NCBI RefSeq assembly: GCF_036013645.1
Contig: NZ_CP107869.1
Coordinates: 124,001 to 188,000 of the forward strand
Reading direction: 5' to 3'
DNA: 64,000 bases
DNA from: Streptomyces sp. NBC_00490
GTDB taxonomy: Bacteria > Actinomycetota > Actinomycetes > Streptomycetales > Streptomycetaceae
Part shown: piece after piece, positions 52,934 through 63,029 of the stretch
How the letters are laid out: every line of letters starts with the position of its first letter
How positions within the stretch are numbered: position 1 is the first letter of the stretch
Position numbers and translations under genes: made by a program
Notes under the pieces: model-generated
Databases searched by the model: none
What the model was told of the DNA's origin: nothing
What the model saw: only the letters and a program-made list of their open reading frames with translations

Positions 52934-55042
52934 TCAGGAAGTCTGTGTGGGGCGGGCCGGCTGCCGCAGGCGCAACAGCACGGCGGACGGTGCCGCCGGC
53001 AGGGTCACGGTGAGCTCGGCCGCATCCGGATCCCAGGCGCAGTGCGGTCGCCCGCTGCTGGGGTAGAGCAGGTCGGTGCTGACATCGGCTCCCCGCAGCC
53101 GGGGCAGCCGCAGGACTGCGGTGTCGTCCGCTCCGGGGCGGCGCCAGACCGTGAGGTAGGTGGTGGCCGGAGTGTGCAGGGCCAGGGCGATCCATGGGTC
53201 CTCCCAGGCCGGCAGGCCGAGCGGCCAGGCGGGGACGGCCTGCGGCAGGTCGGCGCGGATGGACTTGTACACCGCCACCCCCTCATGGACCAGCGCTCGT
53301 TCTCCGGCCCCGAGCTCGGTGATCTTCCCCGAGAGGTGGATGCGGCCCAGGAGGGCGTTGGCCATGGTGAAGGCGACCTCGTCGGAGGAGTGCTTGGCCT
53401 GCGGGTAGGACCAGACCGCACCCTGTTCGGGGGTGACGGCGGTGGGCGCGGAGGCGGCGATCGGCGCATAGAGCAGCAGGTCCTCCTGGTCGCTGGTGGA
53501 GTGGAGCTGCAGCCGCGAGAGCATGGCGTGGTCGGTGCGCATGCCGCCCGAGGCGCAGTTCTCGATCACCAGGTCCGGGTAGCGGTCCAGGACGCCGTCC
53601 AGCCAGTCGAGCAGGGCCCGGTTGTGGCCCAGCAGCCCGTCGGCCGGGGCCTCCTCGGGGTGGCTGCTGGTGCCGCGGGCGAAGTCGGTGTTGTGGTCGA
53701 GCTTGAGGTAGCCGACGCCCCACTCGCCGACCAGACGGTCCACGACCTGGTCGAGGTGGGCCCGGGCGGCGGGATGGCGCAGGTCGAGGTGGTACCGGTT
53801 GCCGCCATCCCCCGCACGCTGCCCGTCGCGGCGGAAGAACGCCTCCTCCGGCAGGGACTTGGCGACCGGGCTGGACACGCCGACCCCCTCTGGTTCCAGC
53901 CAGATGCCGGGCACCATCCCCCGCTCCCGGATGCGGTCCATGACCTCGTGGATCCCGCGCGGCCCGGGGAAGCGGCTGGCGGCGGGCTCCCAGGTGCCGA
54001 CGGAGCTCCACCAGTGGCCGTTGTCGTCGTCGTACCAGCCGGCGTCGATGACGAAGTACTCCGCCCCCGCCTCGGCCGCAGCATCGACCAGCGGCAGCAG
54101 CTTGGCCGTGGTGGGGTCGCCCATCAGGCAGTTCATGTAGTCGTTGAAGATCACCGGCAGGTGGAGGTGGTCCCGGTGCGGGCGGCGGGTGATCCGGCGG
54201 TATCGGGTGAGCACGGCGAATGCCTCGTCGGGGCCGCCGTCCGCAGCGAGAGCGAGCGCCACCGGCACCGTGCGGAACTCGGCCCCCGGCTCCAGCAGGT
54301 GCCGCCAGCTGTGATTGGCGTCGGTGGGACCGAACAGGGCCACGTAGGCCGTCTCGTCGCGGACGCCGCACTCCGAGCGCCAGCCTCCGCCGTTGTGCTC
54401 GATCTGCCACAGCCAGGTGCGACCCGATTCACGGTCGGTCAGGCCGCCCATGGGGAGGAACCGGCTGCTGGACCGGACGCCCCGGCCGGTCATGACCCGG
54501 CCGTTGAGGGCGGGCGAGGACTCCCGCAGCGGCTCCTGCTTCCAGCGGAGCTCGGTGAACCACTCGTTATCCGCCCACATCAGGTCGGCGGAGTCCAGGC
54601 CCGCCGGTCCGTCCTGGGTGAGGCAACCGGTCACCAGCGAGCTGACCGACTCCAGTTGCAGCGCACCCGGCCCTTCATTGCGCAGGACCACCTCGCTGCG
54701 CAGCACCGGCAGGCCGTCCGGGGAGCGGTAGCGCACCTCGGCGGTGAGCCCGGTGCCGGGGTCGTGGAGTTCGACGCTCAGCGTGTGCCAGTCGCCGTCA
54801 CGGCCCGCGCGGTGGGAGCGGTGCCGCAGCCGCGAGGCGAGGTCGGTGTCGATGAGGTGCCGGCCCTGGCCCCCCACCGTCACCTCGACCAGCGGCAGCG
54901 GTGCGCCGGGGCGCCTCGCGCCGTCCGCCTCCCCGGGTGTCCCGAGGTGGACGAGTCGGGCGGCGCCGTCCTCGTCCAGGGCGATCTCCATGGCCAGGGC
55001 CGGGTGGCCCCAGCGGATCGTCTGCGCTGTGCCGTGCGTCAC
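52934..55042 (-). CDS. Alpha-galactosidase (GH36)
   Basis: GTG 55042 overlaps the esterase stop (GTGA) and gives 702 residues. GH36 features: an N-terminal beta-sandwich (residues 1-250), PVIFNDYMNCLMGDPTTAKL, EYFVIDAGWYDDDNGHW, GIWLEPEGVG, the nucleophile D449 in YLKLDHNTDF, and acid/base D504 in NCASGGMRTDHAM, then a C-terminal beta domain. No signal peptide. It would remove alpha-galactose from imported galactomannan or xyloglucan fragments. Confidence 0.9.
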   Translation of the reverse strand: MTHGTAQTIRWGHPALAMEIALDEDGAARLVHLGTPGEADGARRPGAPLPLVEVTVGGQGRHLIDTDLASRLRHRSHRAGRDGDWHTLSVELHDPGTGLTAEVRYRSPDGLPVLRSEVVLRNEGPGALQLESVSSLVTGCLTQDGPAGLDSADLMWADNEWFTELRWKQEPLRESSPALNGRVMTGRGVRSSSRFLPMGGLTDRESGRTWLWQIEHNGGGWRSECGVRDETAYVALFGPTDANHSWRHLLEPGAEFRTVPVALALAADGGPDEAFAVLTRYRRITRRPHRDHLHLPVIFNDYMNCLMGDPTTAKLLPLVDAAAEAGAEYFVIDAGWYDDDNGHWWSSVGTWEPAASRFPGPRGIHEVMDRIRERGMVPGIWLEPEGVGVSSPVAKSLPEEAFFRRDGQRAGDGGNRYHLDLRHPAARAHLDQVVDRLVGEWGVGYLKLDHNTDFARGTSSHPEEAPADGLLGHNRALLDWLDGVLDRYPDLVIENCASGGMRTDHAMLSRLQLHSTSDQEDLLLYAPIAASAPTAVTPEQGAVWSYPQAKHSSDEVAFTMANALLGRIHLSGKITELGAGERALVHEGVAVYKSIRADLPQAVPAWPLGLPAWEDPWIALALHTPATTYLTVWRRPGADDTAVLRLPRLRGADVSTDLLYPSSGRPHCAWDPDAAELTVTLPAAPSAVLLRLRQPARPTQTS

Positions 55043-56043
55043 TGGGGTACGTCCTCTCGGGTGGTGCCGGGCGCCAGGCCGCGCTCGCGCAGCCAGGCCA
55101 GTTGGATCCCGGGGGTGGAGCCGTAGCCGCCGCCGTGGTCGGCGAACGGCCAGACGGTGATGGTGCGGTCCACGCCTGCGTGGTGGTTGAAGGCGGCGTA
55201 GACGGTGGACGGCGGGCAGATGGGGTCCATCAGGCCGACGCTGAACAGCGCGGGGGCGGTGGCCCGCTGGGCGAAATGCACGCCGTCGAAGTAGTCGAGG
55301 GTGGCAAAGGTCGGCTGCGCCTTGTGCCGGCTGTGCCAGCGCAGGTACTTGACGAGCTCCTGGTAGGGCCCCTCGAAGGCGATCCGGGCGCCCTGGCGGA
55401 AGTGGCACAGGAAGGGCACGTCGGGGAGTACAGCGGCGATGTGATCAGTCATCAGGCCGGCCACGGCGAGGGAGAGTCCGCCGCCCTGGCTGCCGCCGGC
55501 CACGATGATCCGGCCGCCGTCGATCCCGGGAAGCCCGGCGACCGCGTCCACCGCGCGCACGCAGTCGGTCATCAGCCGCCGGTAGTAGTAGTTCTCGGGC
55601 GAGTCGATGCCCTTGGTCATGAAGCCCTCGGACCACTGGGTGCCGTCGCCCATCCCCCGGTCCGGGGTGTCGTGGCCCTGACCTCGGGTGTCGACGACCA
55701 GCTGGGCGTACCCGGCAGCCGACCAGAACAGGTGCTCGGTGGGCAGTCCGCGGCCGCCGCTGTAGCCCTGGTAGGTGACGACCACGGGCAGCGGGCCCTC
55801 CACCCCGCGCGGGCGCAGCAGCCAGGCGGCGACCGGCTCGCCGTTCCAGCCGGGGAAGCGCACGTCGTCGACCTCGACGGTGCGCAGTCCGTACTGCTCG
55901 GTGACCCGCTCGGTCTTCACCGCGCCGCCCTGGGCGCGGGCCTCGGCGAGGGTGCGCTGCCAGAAGGCGTCGAAGTCGTCGGGGGCTGGGGACTCCGGCC
56001 GGTAGCCGACCAGGTCTTCGGGGCCGGGGTCAGTCAGGGGCAT
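55039..56043 (-). CDS. Acetyl xylan esterase / cephalosporin-C deacetylase family (AXE1)
   Basis: ATG 56043 with GAGGAA upstream; 334 residues. AXE1-family motifs: VGYRPESPAPDDFDAFWQRT, VVVTYQGYSGGRG, GYAQLVVDTRGQGHDT, the Ser nucleophile in VAGGSQGGGLSLA, and the His in FADHGGGYG near the end. Cytoplasmic alpha/beta hydrolase deacetylating oligosaccharides. Because of a C7 run upstream, the GH42 frame reads into this gene; the independent start and ribosome-binding site are the reason for treating it separately. Confidence 0.88.
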   Translation of the reverse strand: MPLTDPGPEDLVGYRPESPAPDDFDAFWQRTLAEARAQGGAVKTERVTEQYGLRTVEVDDVRFPGWNGEPVAAWLLRPRGVEGPLPVVVTYQGYSGGRGLPTEHLFWSAAGYAQLVVDTRGQGHDTPDRGMGDGTQWSEGFMTKGIDSPENYYYRRLMTDCVRAVDAVAGLPGIDGGRIIVAGGSQGGGLSLAVAGLMTDHIAAVLPDVPFLCHFRQGARIAFEGPYQELVKYLRWHSRHKAQPTFATLDYFDGVHFAQRATAPALFSVGLMDPICPPSTVYAAFNHHAGVDRTITVWPFADHGGGYGSTPGIQLAWLRERGLAPGTTREDVPQ

Positions 56044-56096
56044 GTCGTGTTCCTCACGTCCCGGATCGGGGGTGGGCCGGTGTGAGTCGTTGCGCA

Positions 56097-58083
56097 TCAC
56101 GGCAGCCGGAGCACGGCAACGCCTCCGGGGGGGCAATGTCACGCCCCCATCCGCTGCCTGACGGTCCGTCAAGACCTCCCAGCCGACGACCGGGACGTGC
56201 CAGGGCTCACGGCCGTGGTTGAGCAGGAAGAGCCAGGAGCGGCCGTCGTCGGCGCTGCGGCGGACCGCCTCCACGCCGGGCGGCAGGCCGGGCACGAGGG
56301 GTCGGACCTCGGCTTCGGACAGCAGGCGGCGCACCAGTGCGGAGTAGCCGGCGTCGTCCAGCCGGGTGGAGAGGTACCAGCCGGCGCCCTCGCCGTAGGC
56401 GGCGCGGGTCAGTGCGGGGCGTCCGTCGGCGTAGGCGGCGACGGTGTCCGCGCCCTCGGTGCGGAGGTACTCGCTCCAGGCGCCCGCCGCCGTGCCGTCG
56501 GACAGGCTCAGCACGGCCCCCGCCGCCAGCGGGCGGTGCTCCTCGACCCGGATGCCCAGCGCTTCACGCAGTGGCTCGGCCGGGTAACCGCCGGTCCTGG
56601 CCCGGTAGTTCTCGTCGACGACGCCGCTGAAGTACTGCACCAGCAGGGTGCCGCCCCGCTGGACGTAGCCGCGCAGGTTCTCGGCCGCGGCGTCGGAGAG
56701 CAGGTGCAGTGCGGGCGCCATGACCAGCCGGTACGCGGACAGGTCGGATTCGGGGTGGGCGAAGTCGGCAGTGACGCCGGCGTCCCACAGGGCGCGGTGG
56801 GCGCGGCGCAGGGTGCCGGGATAGTCGAGATCCTTGGACGGCAGGCCCTGGCTCTCGAGTCCCCACCAGGAGTCGGTGTCGTGCAGCACGGCGGCCTCGG
56901 CGACGACCCGTGAACCTGCCACCTCGGCCAGCCGCGCCACCGCCTCCCCGGTTTCGCAGACCTCGCGGAAGATCCGCGAGTCCGCCCCGGCGTGCGGGAC
57001 CATCGCCGAGTGCCAGATCTCGGCCCCCGAGCGGGACTGGCGCCACTGGAAGAACAGCGCGCCGTCGGCGCCGTGGGCCAGGTGCTGCACCGAGTGCCGC
57101 AGGATCTCGCCCGGCTCCTTGGGCAGGGTGGCGTTCTCCCCGTACACCGTGGAGGTTCCCTGCTCCATCAGCAGCCAGGGCTTTCCGCCGCCGAAGGAAC
57201 GCGCCCGGTCGCCGCCGAAGGCGGTGTCGGCGGCGGCGTCCACGCCCGGCGCGATCGGGTAGTGGTCGATGCTGACGAAGTCCAGCTCACGGCCGAAGGC
57301 CCACAGGTCCAGGTTCTGGTAGCCGGGCAGCATCAGGTTGGTGGTGACCGGCAGTTCACTGTGGGCGCGGACGGCGTCACGTTGCTCGCGGTAGGCGGCG
57401 AGGGCCTCGTCGGACCAGTAGCGCCGGAAGTCGAGCACCTGGGCCGGATTGTGGTGCCACTGGGTGGCCCGGGGCGGCAGGATCTCCTCCCAGCTGCCGT
57501 AGCGCTGGCTCCAGAAGGCGGTCCCCCAGGCCGCGTTGACGGCATCCAGGCTGCCGTGGCGCTCGCGGAGCCAGCGCCGGAAGCCGGCGGCGGCGTGGTC
57601 GCAGTAGCAGATCGCGGCGTACTCGTTGTGGACATGCCACAGGGCGAGCGCCGGGTGCTCGCCGTAGCGGGCGGCCAGGGCGGTGGCGATCCCGCGCGCG
57701 GCCCGCCGGTAGGCGGGAGCGGCCAGGCAGTAGGTGTCCCGGCTGCCGTGGACGAGCCCGGCTCCCTCGGCGGTGACCGGCATCGCATCCGGGTGCGCCA
57801 GGGTGAACCAGGGCGGCGGGGAGGCAGTGGGGGTGGCCAGGTCCACGGCGACGCCGTAGCTGTGCAGCCGGTCGAGCTGCTGGTCCAGCCAGGAGAACTC
57901 GTACCGGCCCTCCTCGGGTTCCAGTAGCGCCCAGGAGAAAACGCCGAGAGTGGCGAGGTTGACCCGCGCCCGGCTCATCAGGGCGTCGTCCTCCTTCCAG
58001 GTCTCCTGATCCCACTGCTCCGGGTTGTAGTCGCCGCCGAAGGCGAGGCCGCCCAGCCGGGCGGTGAGTCTGCTGGTGCTCAC
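56097..58083 (-). CDS. Beta-galactosidase (GH42) with 3' frameshift
   Basis: GTG 58083 overlaps the LacI stop (GTGA). GH42 features: LAFGGDYNPEQW, ATLGVFSWALLEPEEGRYEF, acid/base E154 in WHVHNEYAAI, nucleophile E307 in LLMEQGTS, and the trimerisation/A5-like domain. Near 56120 a run of seven C (minus strand) shifts the frame. With six C the protein would end GGVAVLRLP and stop at 56097-56099. With seven it continues without a stop into the esterase frame. It is likely either a natural indel or a sequencing error. Intracellular, cleaving galactosides. Confidence 0.85.
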
Positions 58084-59011
58084 TTCACACTCTTTCGGGT
58101 AGGGGCGAGGCCGGGGACGGGCTGCGTGCGCCGTGCCGGACCGGTGACCGCGGTGAGCCGCGGTGAGCACTGCTCGGCCAGGGCCTCGGGGCACAGCGCC
58201 ACCACCGAGACGTCCTCGGGGACGACCCGCCCGTAGGCCCGCAGCAACGAGAGCAGCGGCTGGATCGCGCCCTCGTTCTGGACGACGAATCCTGTGGTGT
58301 CGGGACGGTCGGCCAGGATCCGGCTGACCACCCCGGCCACAGATTCGAAGGTGCCCTCGCAGGGACGGTGCAGGACCCCCAGGCCGAGGGCCGCCGCGTC
58401 CTGGAAGCCGGTCAGGGTCCGTTCCGCGTAGCCGGAGTGGCACCGGTAGACCGTCGGCGCGTAGCCGATGAACGCGACGTCGTGATGCCCCAGCTCGGCC
58501 GGTGCTCGGCGCAGAGCGCGCCGGCGTGGGCGAAGTCGTGGTCCGCGCAGGCGAGTCCGACGGGGTCGCTGGGCAGGCCGATCAGGGCGGCGGGGATGCC
58601 GGTCTCGCGCAGGACGGCGATGCGGGGGTCGTCGAGCTGGACGTCCATGAGGATGACGCCGTCGGCGAGACCGCTGGCGGCGACGCTGCGCACCCTTCCC
58701 GATCCCTCGTCATGGGTGAGCAGCAGGACGTCGTAGCCGAAGCGGCGGGCCGCCGTGGTGACCGAGATGGCGATCTCCATCATCACCGGCACGTAGATGT
58801 CGGTGCGCAGCGGGACCACCAGCGCGAGGATGTGCGAGCGTCGTCCGGCCGGCGCCCTGGCACCGGCGTTGGGGTGGTGGTCGAGGCGGGCGATCGCCTC
58901 CTCGACCCGCTTCTCGGTGGGGGTGGAGATCGCCCGCTTGCCACTGAGGACGTAGCCAACGGTGCTCGGGGAGACGCCTGCCGCCTCGGCCACTTGGGCC
59001 ACTGTCACCAT
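58080..59011 (-). pseudogene. Operon LacI-family regulator, frameshifted
   Basis: ATG 59011 starts MVTVAQVAEAAGVSPSTVGY with an intact HTH. It continues through ILALVVPLRTDIYVPVMME and GLADGVILMDVQLDD. At about 58495 the sequence CACCGGCCGAG lacks a base (CACCTGGCCGAG expected), so the frame breaks. The correct frame resumes with AELGHHDVAFIGYAPTVYR, GFQDAAALGLGVLHRPCEG and ends PGLAPTRKSVK at 58080. A complete regulator would result from one added base. Confidence 0.85.
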
Positions 59012-59016
59012 GCCGG

Positions 59017-59973
59017 TCAGCCCTTGATCGCGCCGGTGAGCATGCCGGTCTTGAAGTGCTTCTGCATGAAGGGGTAGACCATCAGGATCGGCACCAGGGT
59101 CAGCACCACCACCGCCATCTGCAGGGAGAGCGGCGCGGTCTGGGTGTGCAGGGAGCCGAAGCCGCCGTTGGTGGCGCCCGGCATGGTCATCCCGTTGCTG
59201 ACGTACTGGAGCAGCACGTACTGCAGTGGCCACTTGGTGCTGTCGGTCGGCATGTAGAGCATCACGTTGAAGAAGGAGTTCCAGTAGCCCACCGCGTAGA
59301 AGAGCGCCACCACCGCGGTGACCGCGCGGGAGGTCGGCAGCACGATCGACCACAGGATGCGCCACTCGGTGCAGCCGTCCATGCGGGCGGCGTCGATGAG
59401 GTCGGAGGCGGTCCCGGAATAGAAGGAGCGCAGCACCAGGATGTTGAAGACGGAGACCGCGCTGGGCAGGATCAGCGCCCAGTACTGTCCGTAGCCGCCG
59501 AGGGCGGTGACGACCAGGTAGGTGGGGATGAGGCCGCCGCCGACGAACATGGTGATGACGAGCACCAGCAGGATGGCGCGGTGGCCGAAGGAGCGGGAGC
59601 GGGACAGCCCGTAGGCGCACAGCACCGAGACCACCATGGAGAGCAGGGTGCCGACGACGGTGATGCCCAGGCTGACCAGGACGGCCCGGGTGACCGGCCC
59701 GTCGACGAGCATCTGGTGGTAGGCGGCCACGGTCAGTCCGTCGGGCCAGATGACCAGGCCGCCGGCCCGGTTGATGGCGCCGGGGGTGGACAAGCTGGTG
59801 ACCACGACGATCCACAGCGGCACCAGGACCGCTGCGAGCACCAGCAGCAGCACGCCGCCCTTGAGGCCCTGCCCGACGGCCGTGGGCGGTTCCTCCCACA
59901 CCGGGCGGTTGGGATGCCGGTCAGGACGGAGCGTCAGGGCCGGGGTCGGGGTGTCACTGAGTGTCTGGCTCAT
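59017..59973 (-). CDS. Sugar ABC transporter permease (LplC/MalG-type)
   Basis: ATG 59973 (MSQTLSDTPTPALT) overlaps the stop of the other permease (ATGA). The 318-residue protein has six membrane segments, beginning GGVLLLVLAAVLVPLWIVVV, and the EAA loop DAARMDGCTEWRILWSIVLP near residue 205. It ends FKTGMLTGAIKG, typical of LplC-like permeases. Forms the membrane channel with the MalF-type partner and an ATPase encoded elsewhere (none is present in this operon, e.g. MsiK-type). Confidence 0.92.
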   Translation of the reverse strand: MSQTLSDTPTPALTLRPDRHPNRPVWEEPPTAVGQGLKGGVLLLVLAAVLVPLWIVVVTSLSTPGAINRAGGLVIWPDGLTVAAYHQMLVDGPVTRAVLVSLGITVVGTLLSMVVSVLCAYGLSRSRSFGHRAILLVLVITMFVGGGLIPTYLVVTALGGYGQYWALILPSAVSVFNILVLRSFYSGTASDLIDAARMDGCTEWRILWSIVLPTSRAVTAVVALFYAVGYWNSFFNVMLYMPTDSTKWPLQYVLLQYVSNGMTMPGATNGGFGSLHTQTAPLSLQMAVVVLTLVPILMVYPFMQKHFKTGMLTGAIKG

Positions 59974-60980
59974 TTGCGGTACAGCCCGTCCTCACCGAAG
60001 GCGTGTGCGAGCCTGTTGGCTCCCCAGATCAGCAGCAGCGAGATCACGCTCTTGAACAGTCCGGCCGCCGCGCCGTAGCTGTAGTTGTTGGTGGCGATGC
60101 CGTAGTAGAAGGAGAAGGTGTCCAGGACGTCGGCGGTGTCGTGACCGACGGCGTTGCGCTGGATCAGGAACTGCTCGAAGCCGACGCTGAGCGCGTTGCC
60201 CAGCCGCAGCACCAGCATCAGCACGATGACGCCGCGCATGCCGGGCAGGGTGATGTGCCACATCCGCCGCCACCGGCCGGCCCCGTCCACCGCGGCGGCC
60301 TCGTAGAGGTTCTGGTCCACGGCGGCCAGCGCGGCGAGGAAGACGATGATCCCCCAGCCCGCTTCCTTCCACACCGCCTGGCCGGAGATCAGCAGCGCGA
60401 AGGTGCGGGGGTTGGTCATGATGTCCCAGCTGCCCAGATTGTGCTGGGCGAGCAGGTCGTTGAGCACGCCGGCCCCGCCGAGCATCTGCTGGAAGATGGT
60501 GATGGCCAGCACCCAGGAGAAGAAGTGCGGCAGATAGACCACGGACTGGATGAAGTTGCGGATCCGGGGGCTCATCACCGAGTTGAGCATCAGTGCGAGG
60601 GCGACCGGCACCGGGAAGAAGAGGACCAGCTGGACGAAGCTCAGCCACAGGGTGTTGCGCAGCGCCGCCCAGAAGACCGGGTCGTTGAACAACTGCTGGA
60701 ACTGGTCGAGACCGGCCCAGTCGCTGTGCATCACCCCGACCAGCGGGTCGTAGTACTCGAAGGCGGTGATCAGGCCGAACAGCGGCGCGTAGTTGAAGAC
60801 CAGCAGCAGTGCCACGGCCGGGAGGGTCATGATGATCAGTGACTTGTCCCGGCGCAGCCGGATCCGCCAGGTCGTCCTGGTCCCCGGGAGGCTCTTGTCC
60901 GCCCGGCCGCTCCGCGCGCCGGCCGCTCGCTCGGCTCTGCGGCTCCCCTGGGTCTTCTTGGGTTTGATGGTGGATGTCAC
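59970..60980 (-). CDS. Sugar ABC transporter permease (LplB/MalF-type)
   Basis: ATG 60980 starts a basic cytoplasmic N-tail (TIKPKKTQGSRRAERAAGAR) followed by six membrane segments (first SLIIMTLPAVALLLVFNYAP). The EAA loop is EAAAVDGAGRWRRMWHITLP near residue 230. It ends with LLIWGANRLAHAFGEDGLYR. LplB-like type, 43 bases after the solute-binding protein gene. It forms the pore with the next permease. Confidence 0.92.
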   Translation of the reverse strand: MTSTIKPKKTQGSRRAERAAGARSGRADKSLPGTRTTWRIRLRRDKSLIIMTLPAVALLLVFNYAPLFGLITAFEYYDPLVGVMHSDWAGLDQFQQLFNDPVFWAALRNTLWLSFVQLVLFFPVPVALALMLNSVMSPRIRNFIQSVVYLPHFFSWVLAITIFQQMLGGAGVLNDLLAQHNLGSWDIMTNPRTFALLISGQAVWKEAGWGIIVFLAALAAVDQNLYEAAAVDGAGRWRRMWHITLPGMRGVIVLMLVLRLGNALSVGFEQFLIQRNAVGHDTADVLDTFSFYYGIATNNYSYGAAAGLFKSVISLLLIWGANRLAHAFGEDGLYRK

Positions 60981-61022
60981 GGTCGCGGTTCCTCCTTGCG
61001 TGGCGCCGCCTGCTGGTGCGGG

Positions 61023-62708
61023 CTACTGACCCGTGCCGAGCTTGTCGAGGATCTCGGTCTGGTACCACGCGTTGAGCCGGTCACCGCCGCTGCTCTTCCA
61101 ACTGGCCAGTGCCGCCTGGTAGTCGGAGACCTTCTTCAGGCCGTGGGTGACGTCCTTGATGGCGTCCTGGACGGACTGGGCGTTGGCGATGGTGCTGAAG
61201 CGCGCCGGCAAGGTGATGTTCATGCCGTAGAAGACCGGCTTGTAGGCGTGCTTGCTCGCAGCAGTGCACCAGGCGAGGGAGTCGCGGGTGACCTGTTCGG
61301 CGCCCGGATTGAACACCACCGAGGGACCCGCGCCCAGGAACGGGAAGGTCTTCGACAGAGCGGTCTTCTTGCCCTCGGCGGTGTACGTGGGCAGACCGTT
61401 CTGCAGGGTGTAGTGGACGCCCTCGACGCCGTAGTTGGCCATCGTGTACTCGGCCGAGCCGAAGGGGGCGGACAGGTAGTCGGCGACCGCGAGCAGTTCC
61501 TGGATCTGGTCGCCGGAGAGCTTGGCGTTGAAGTAGCTCAGCATGCTGGTGGAGGCGCCGAGGAAGACCTGAGGGTCGGACTTGCCGTCGGCGGCGATGA
61601 TGTTGAAGGCGTCCCGGCGGTAGTTCTTGTTCGCGGCGGTTCCGGACTGGTAGTCACTGAGGCTCCAGGCCCCGGTGCCGCCGCCCTGGATCAGGGCCTT
61701 GCCCGAGTAGAAGCGGGTGCTGGCGTTGTTGGTGTTGCCGGCCAGCGCGTCGGGGTGCACGTATCCCGCCTTGGCCAGCCGGTAGTGCCAGTCGAGGGCC
61801 TCCAGCATTTCGGGCATCTCGTAGAAGTGGACCAGCTTGCCGTCCACCACCTTGTATTTGTCCGGGAGTCCCCATGCCTGGTACAGGGAGGTCCAGACCT
61901 CGTCGAACGCCCAGACTCCGCCCTTGGCGTCGGTCAGCTCCTTGCCCAGGTTCATGTAGTCCTCGGCGGACTTGACCTGGTCGGCGGTGATCCCCTTGGC
62001 CTCCAGGATGTCCCGGCGGTAGAACACCGTTCCGGACAGCGGCATCCCGCTGGCGAAGGTGGGAATGCCGTAGATCTTGTCCTGCCAGGCGCTGACCTGC
62101 CAGGCCAGGGTCGGGATCGCCGCCAGGTTGGGGTACTTCTTGATCTTCTCCCCGGCCAGGTAGGGCGTGAGGTCCGCCAGCTGGGTCCCGACCAGCCCAC
62201 CCATGTTGAAGGTGTTGTTCCACCAGCTGGGCAGGTTGATCCAGTCCGGCAGCTTCTTCGCCGCGGTCATCGTCGGGACGATGGTCGCGTAGTCGTTGCC
62301 GTTCGCTGGCTTCATGGTGAGGTTGATGCCCAGCGCCTTGTTCATGGCCTGGTAGAACGAGTTGCCCGCGGGCGGGAGGGTGTCCCACATGGGGATGACC
62401 GCGGTGTAGCTGCCGCCCTTGCCCGGTATGCCGGAGACGGTGGCGACCGGGTGGGCCGGGTAGGTCAGGTAGCCCGGGTCGGTGAAGGAACCTGCGGCCC
62501 CGGTCACCGAGGGAATGTCCGGCTTGACCGCCGTGCTCGCCACGTAGGCGGGAAGCGCCGCGGCCAGACCGGTCTTGCTGTTGGCGCCGCCCTTGCTGCT
62601 GGAGGACTTGCCCCCGCCGCAGGCGGAGAGCACCGGGGACAGGGCGGCTGCTCCCGCCACAGCGACCGCGCCGTTCACGAAAGTTCTGCGACTCATGGCG
62701 ATGCTCAT
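61023..62708 (-). CDS. Extracellular solute-binding lipoprotein (family 1, LplA-like)
   Basis: ATG 62708 (AAGGG upstream); 561 residues. The Tat-like SRRTF near the N-terminus is followed by a hydrophobic segment and lipobox LSAC with lipidated Cys30, then a Gly/Ser/Lys linker. The ligand-binding part shows YLTYPAHPVATVSGIPGKG, WINLPSWWNN, GIPTFASGMPLSGTVFYRRD, FYSGKALIQGGGTGAWSL. It would bind a hemicellulose oligosaccharide at the cell surface for the two permeases. First gene of the operon; regulated by the palindrome upstream. Confidence 0.92.
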   Translation of the reverse strand: MSIAMSRRTFVNGAVAVAGAAALSPVLSACGGGKSSSSKGGANSKTGLAAALPAYVASTAVKPDIPSVTGAAGSFTDPGYLTYPAHPVATVSGIPGKGGSYTAVIPMWDTLPPAGNSFYQAMNKALGINLTMKPANGNDYATIVPTMTAAKKLPDWINLPSWWNNTFNMGGLVGTQLADLTPYLAGEKIKKYPNLAAIPTLAWQVSAWQDKIYGIPTFASGMPLSGTVFYRRDILEAKGITADQVKSAEDYMNLGKELTDAKGGVWAFDEVWTSLYQAWGLPDKYKVVDGKLVHFYEMPEMLEALDWHYRLAKAGYVHPDALAGNTNNASTRFYSGKALIQGGGTGAWSLSDYQSGTAANKNYRRDAFNIIAADGKSDPQVFLGASTSMLSYFNAKLSGDQIQELLAVADYLSAPFGSAEYTMANYGVEGVHYTLQNGLPTYTAEGKKTALSKTFPFLGAGPSVVFNPGAEQVTRDSLAWCTAASKHAYKPVFYGMNITLPARFSTIANAQSVQDAIKDVTHGLKKVSDYQAALASWKSSGGDRLNAWYQTEILDKLGTGQ

Positions 62709-62811
62709 GGGCTGCCCTTCGAGGGTGGGTTGAGGAGTCGAGCGTCGTGCAGATGCGCTGTAGTGCAGCCGGACCCTTGCAGGGAACTGACGGCCTGTCC
62801 GCCGGAAGCCG

Positions 62812-62825
62812 TCGAAGCGCTTCGA
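62812..62825. promoter_or_regulatory. LacI-type operator TCGAAGCGCTTCGA
   Basis: A perfect 14-base palindrome with central CG, 104 bases upstream of the solute-binding protein gene. It has the form of LacI/CcpA-family operators. The operon-encoded LacI is the obvious candidate binder. Confidence 0.75.
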
Positions 62826-62910
62826 TGTTGCCGAGAGGTTAAGCGCCACTTTCCCCGGAGGGCAAGGCATGCACAGAGAAACGACAACTTAAAGTTTCCG
62901 GTGGCTACCA

Positions 62911-62920
62911 CGAAACTTTC
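62911..62920. promoter_or_regulatory. CGAAACTTTC element, streptomycete xylanolytic-type repeat
   Basis: CGAAACTTTC contains the palindrome GAAACTTTC. It resembles the CGAAACTTTCG repeats known upstream of Streptomyces xylanase genes. A related AAAGTTTCCG lies at 62891-62900. TTGACG at 62923 could be a -35 for the GH3 gene. Role is inferred from similarity. Confidence 0.5.
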
Positions 62921-63029
62921 TCTTGACGCTGGTGTGATCGCCTGTCAGCGTCGAAGGGCTTCACCACCGGCAGGGTTGCGCGACCGCGCCTGTCGGCCCG
63001 ACTGCCCGTTCTGCAAGGGATCCTCACCT

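Noticed and set aside
52763..55126. 787-codon open frame on the plus strand
   Set aside because: Antisense shadow of the GH36 and GH5 genes; low-complexity Gly/Val/Arg/Gln composition and no domains.
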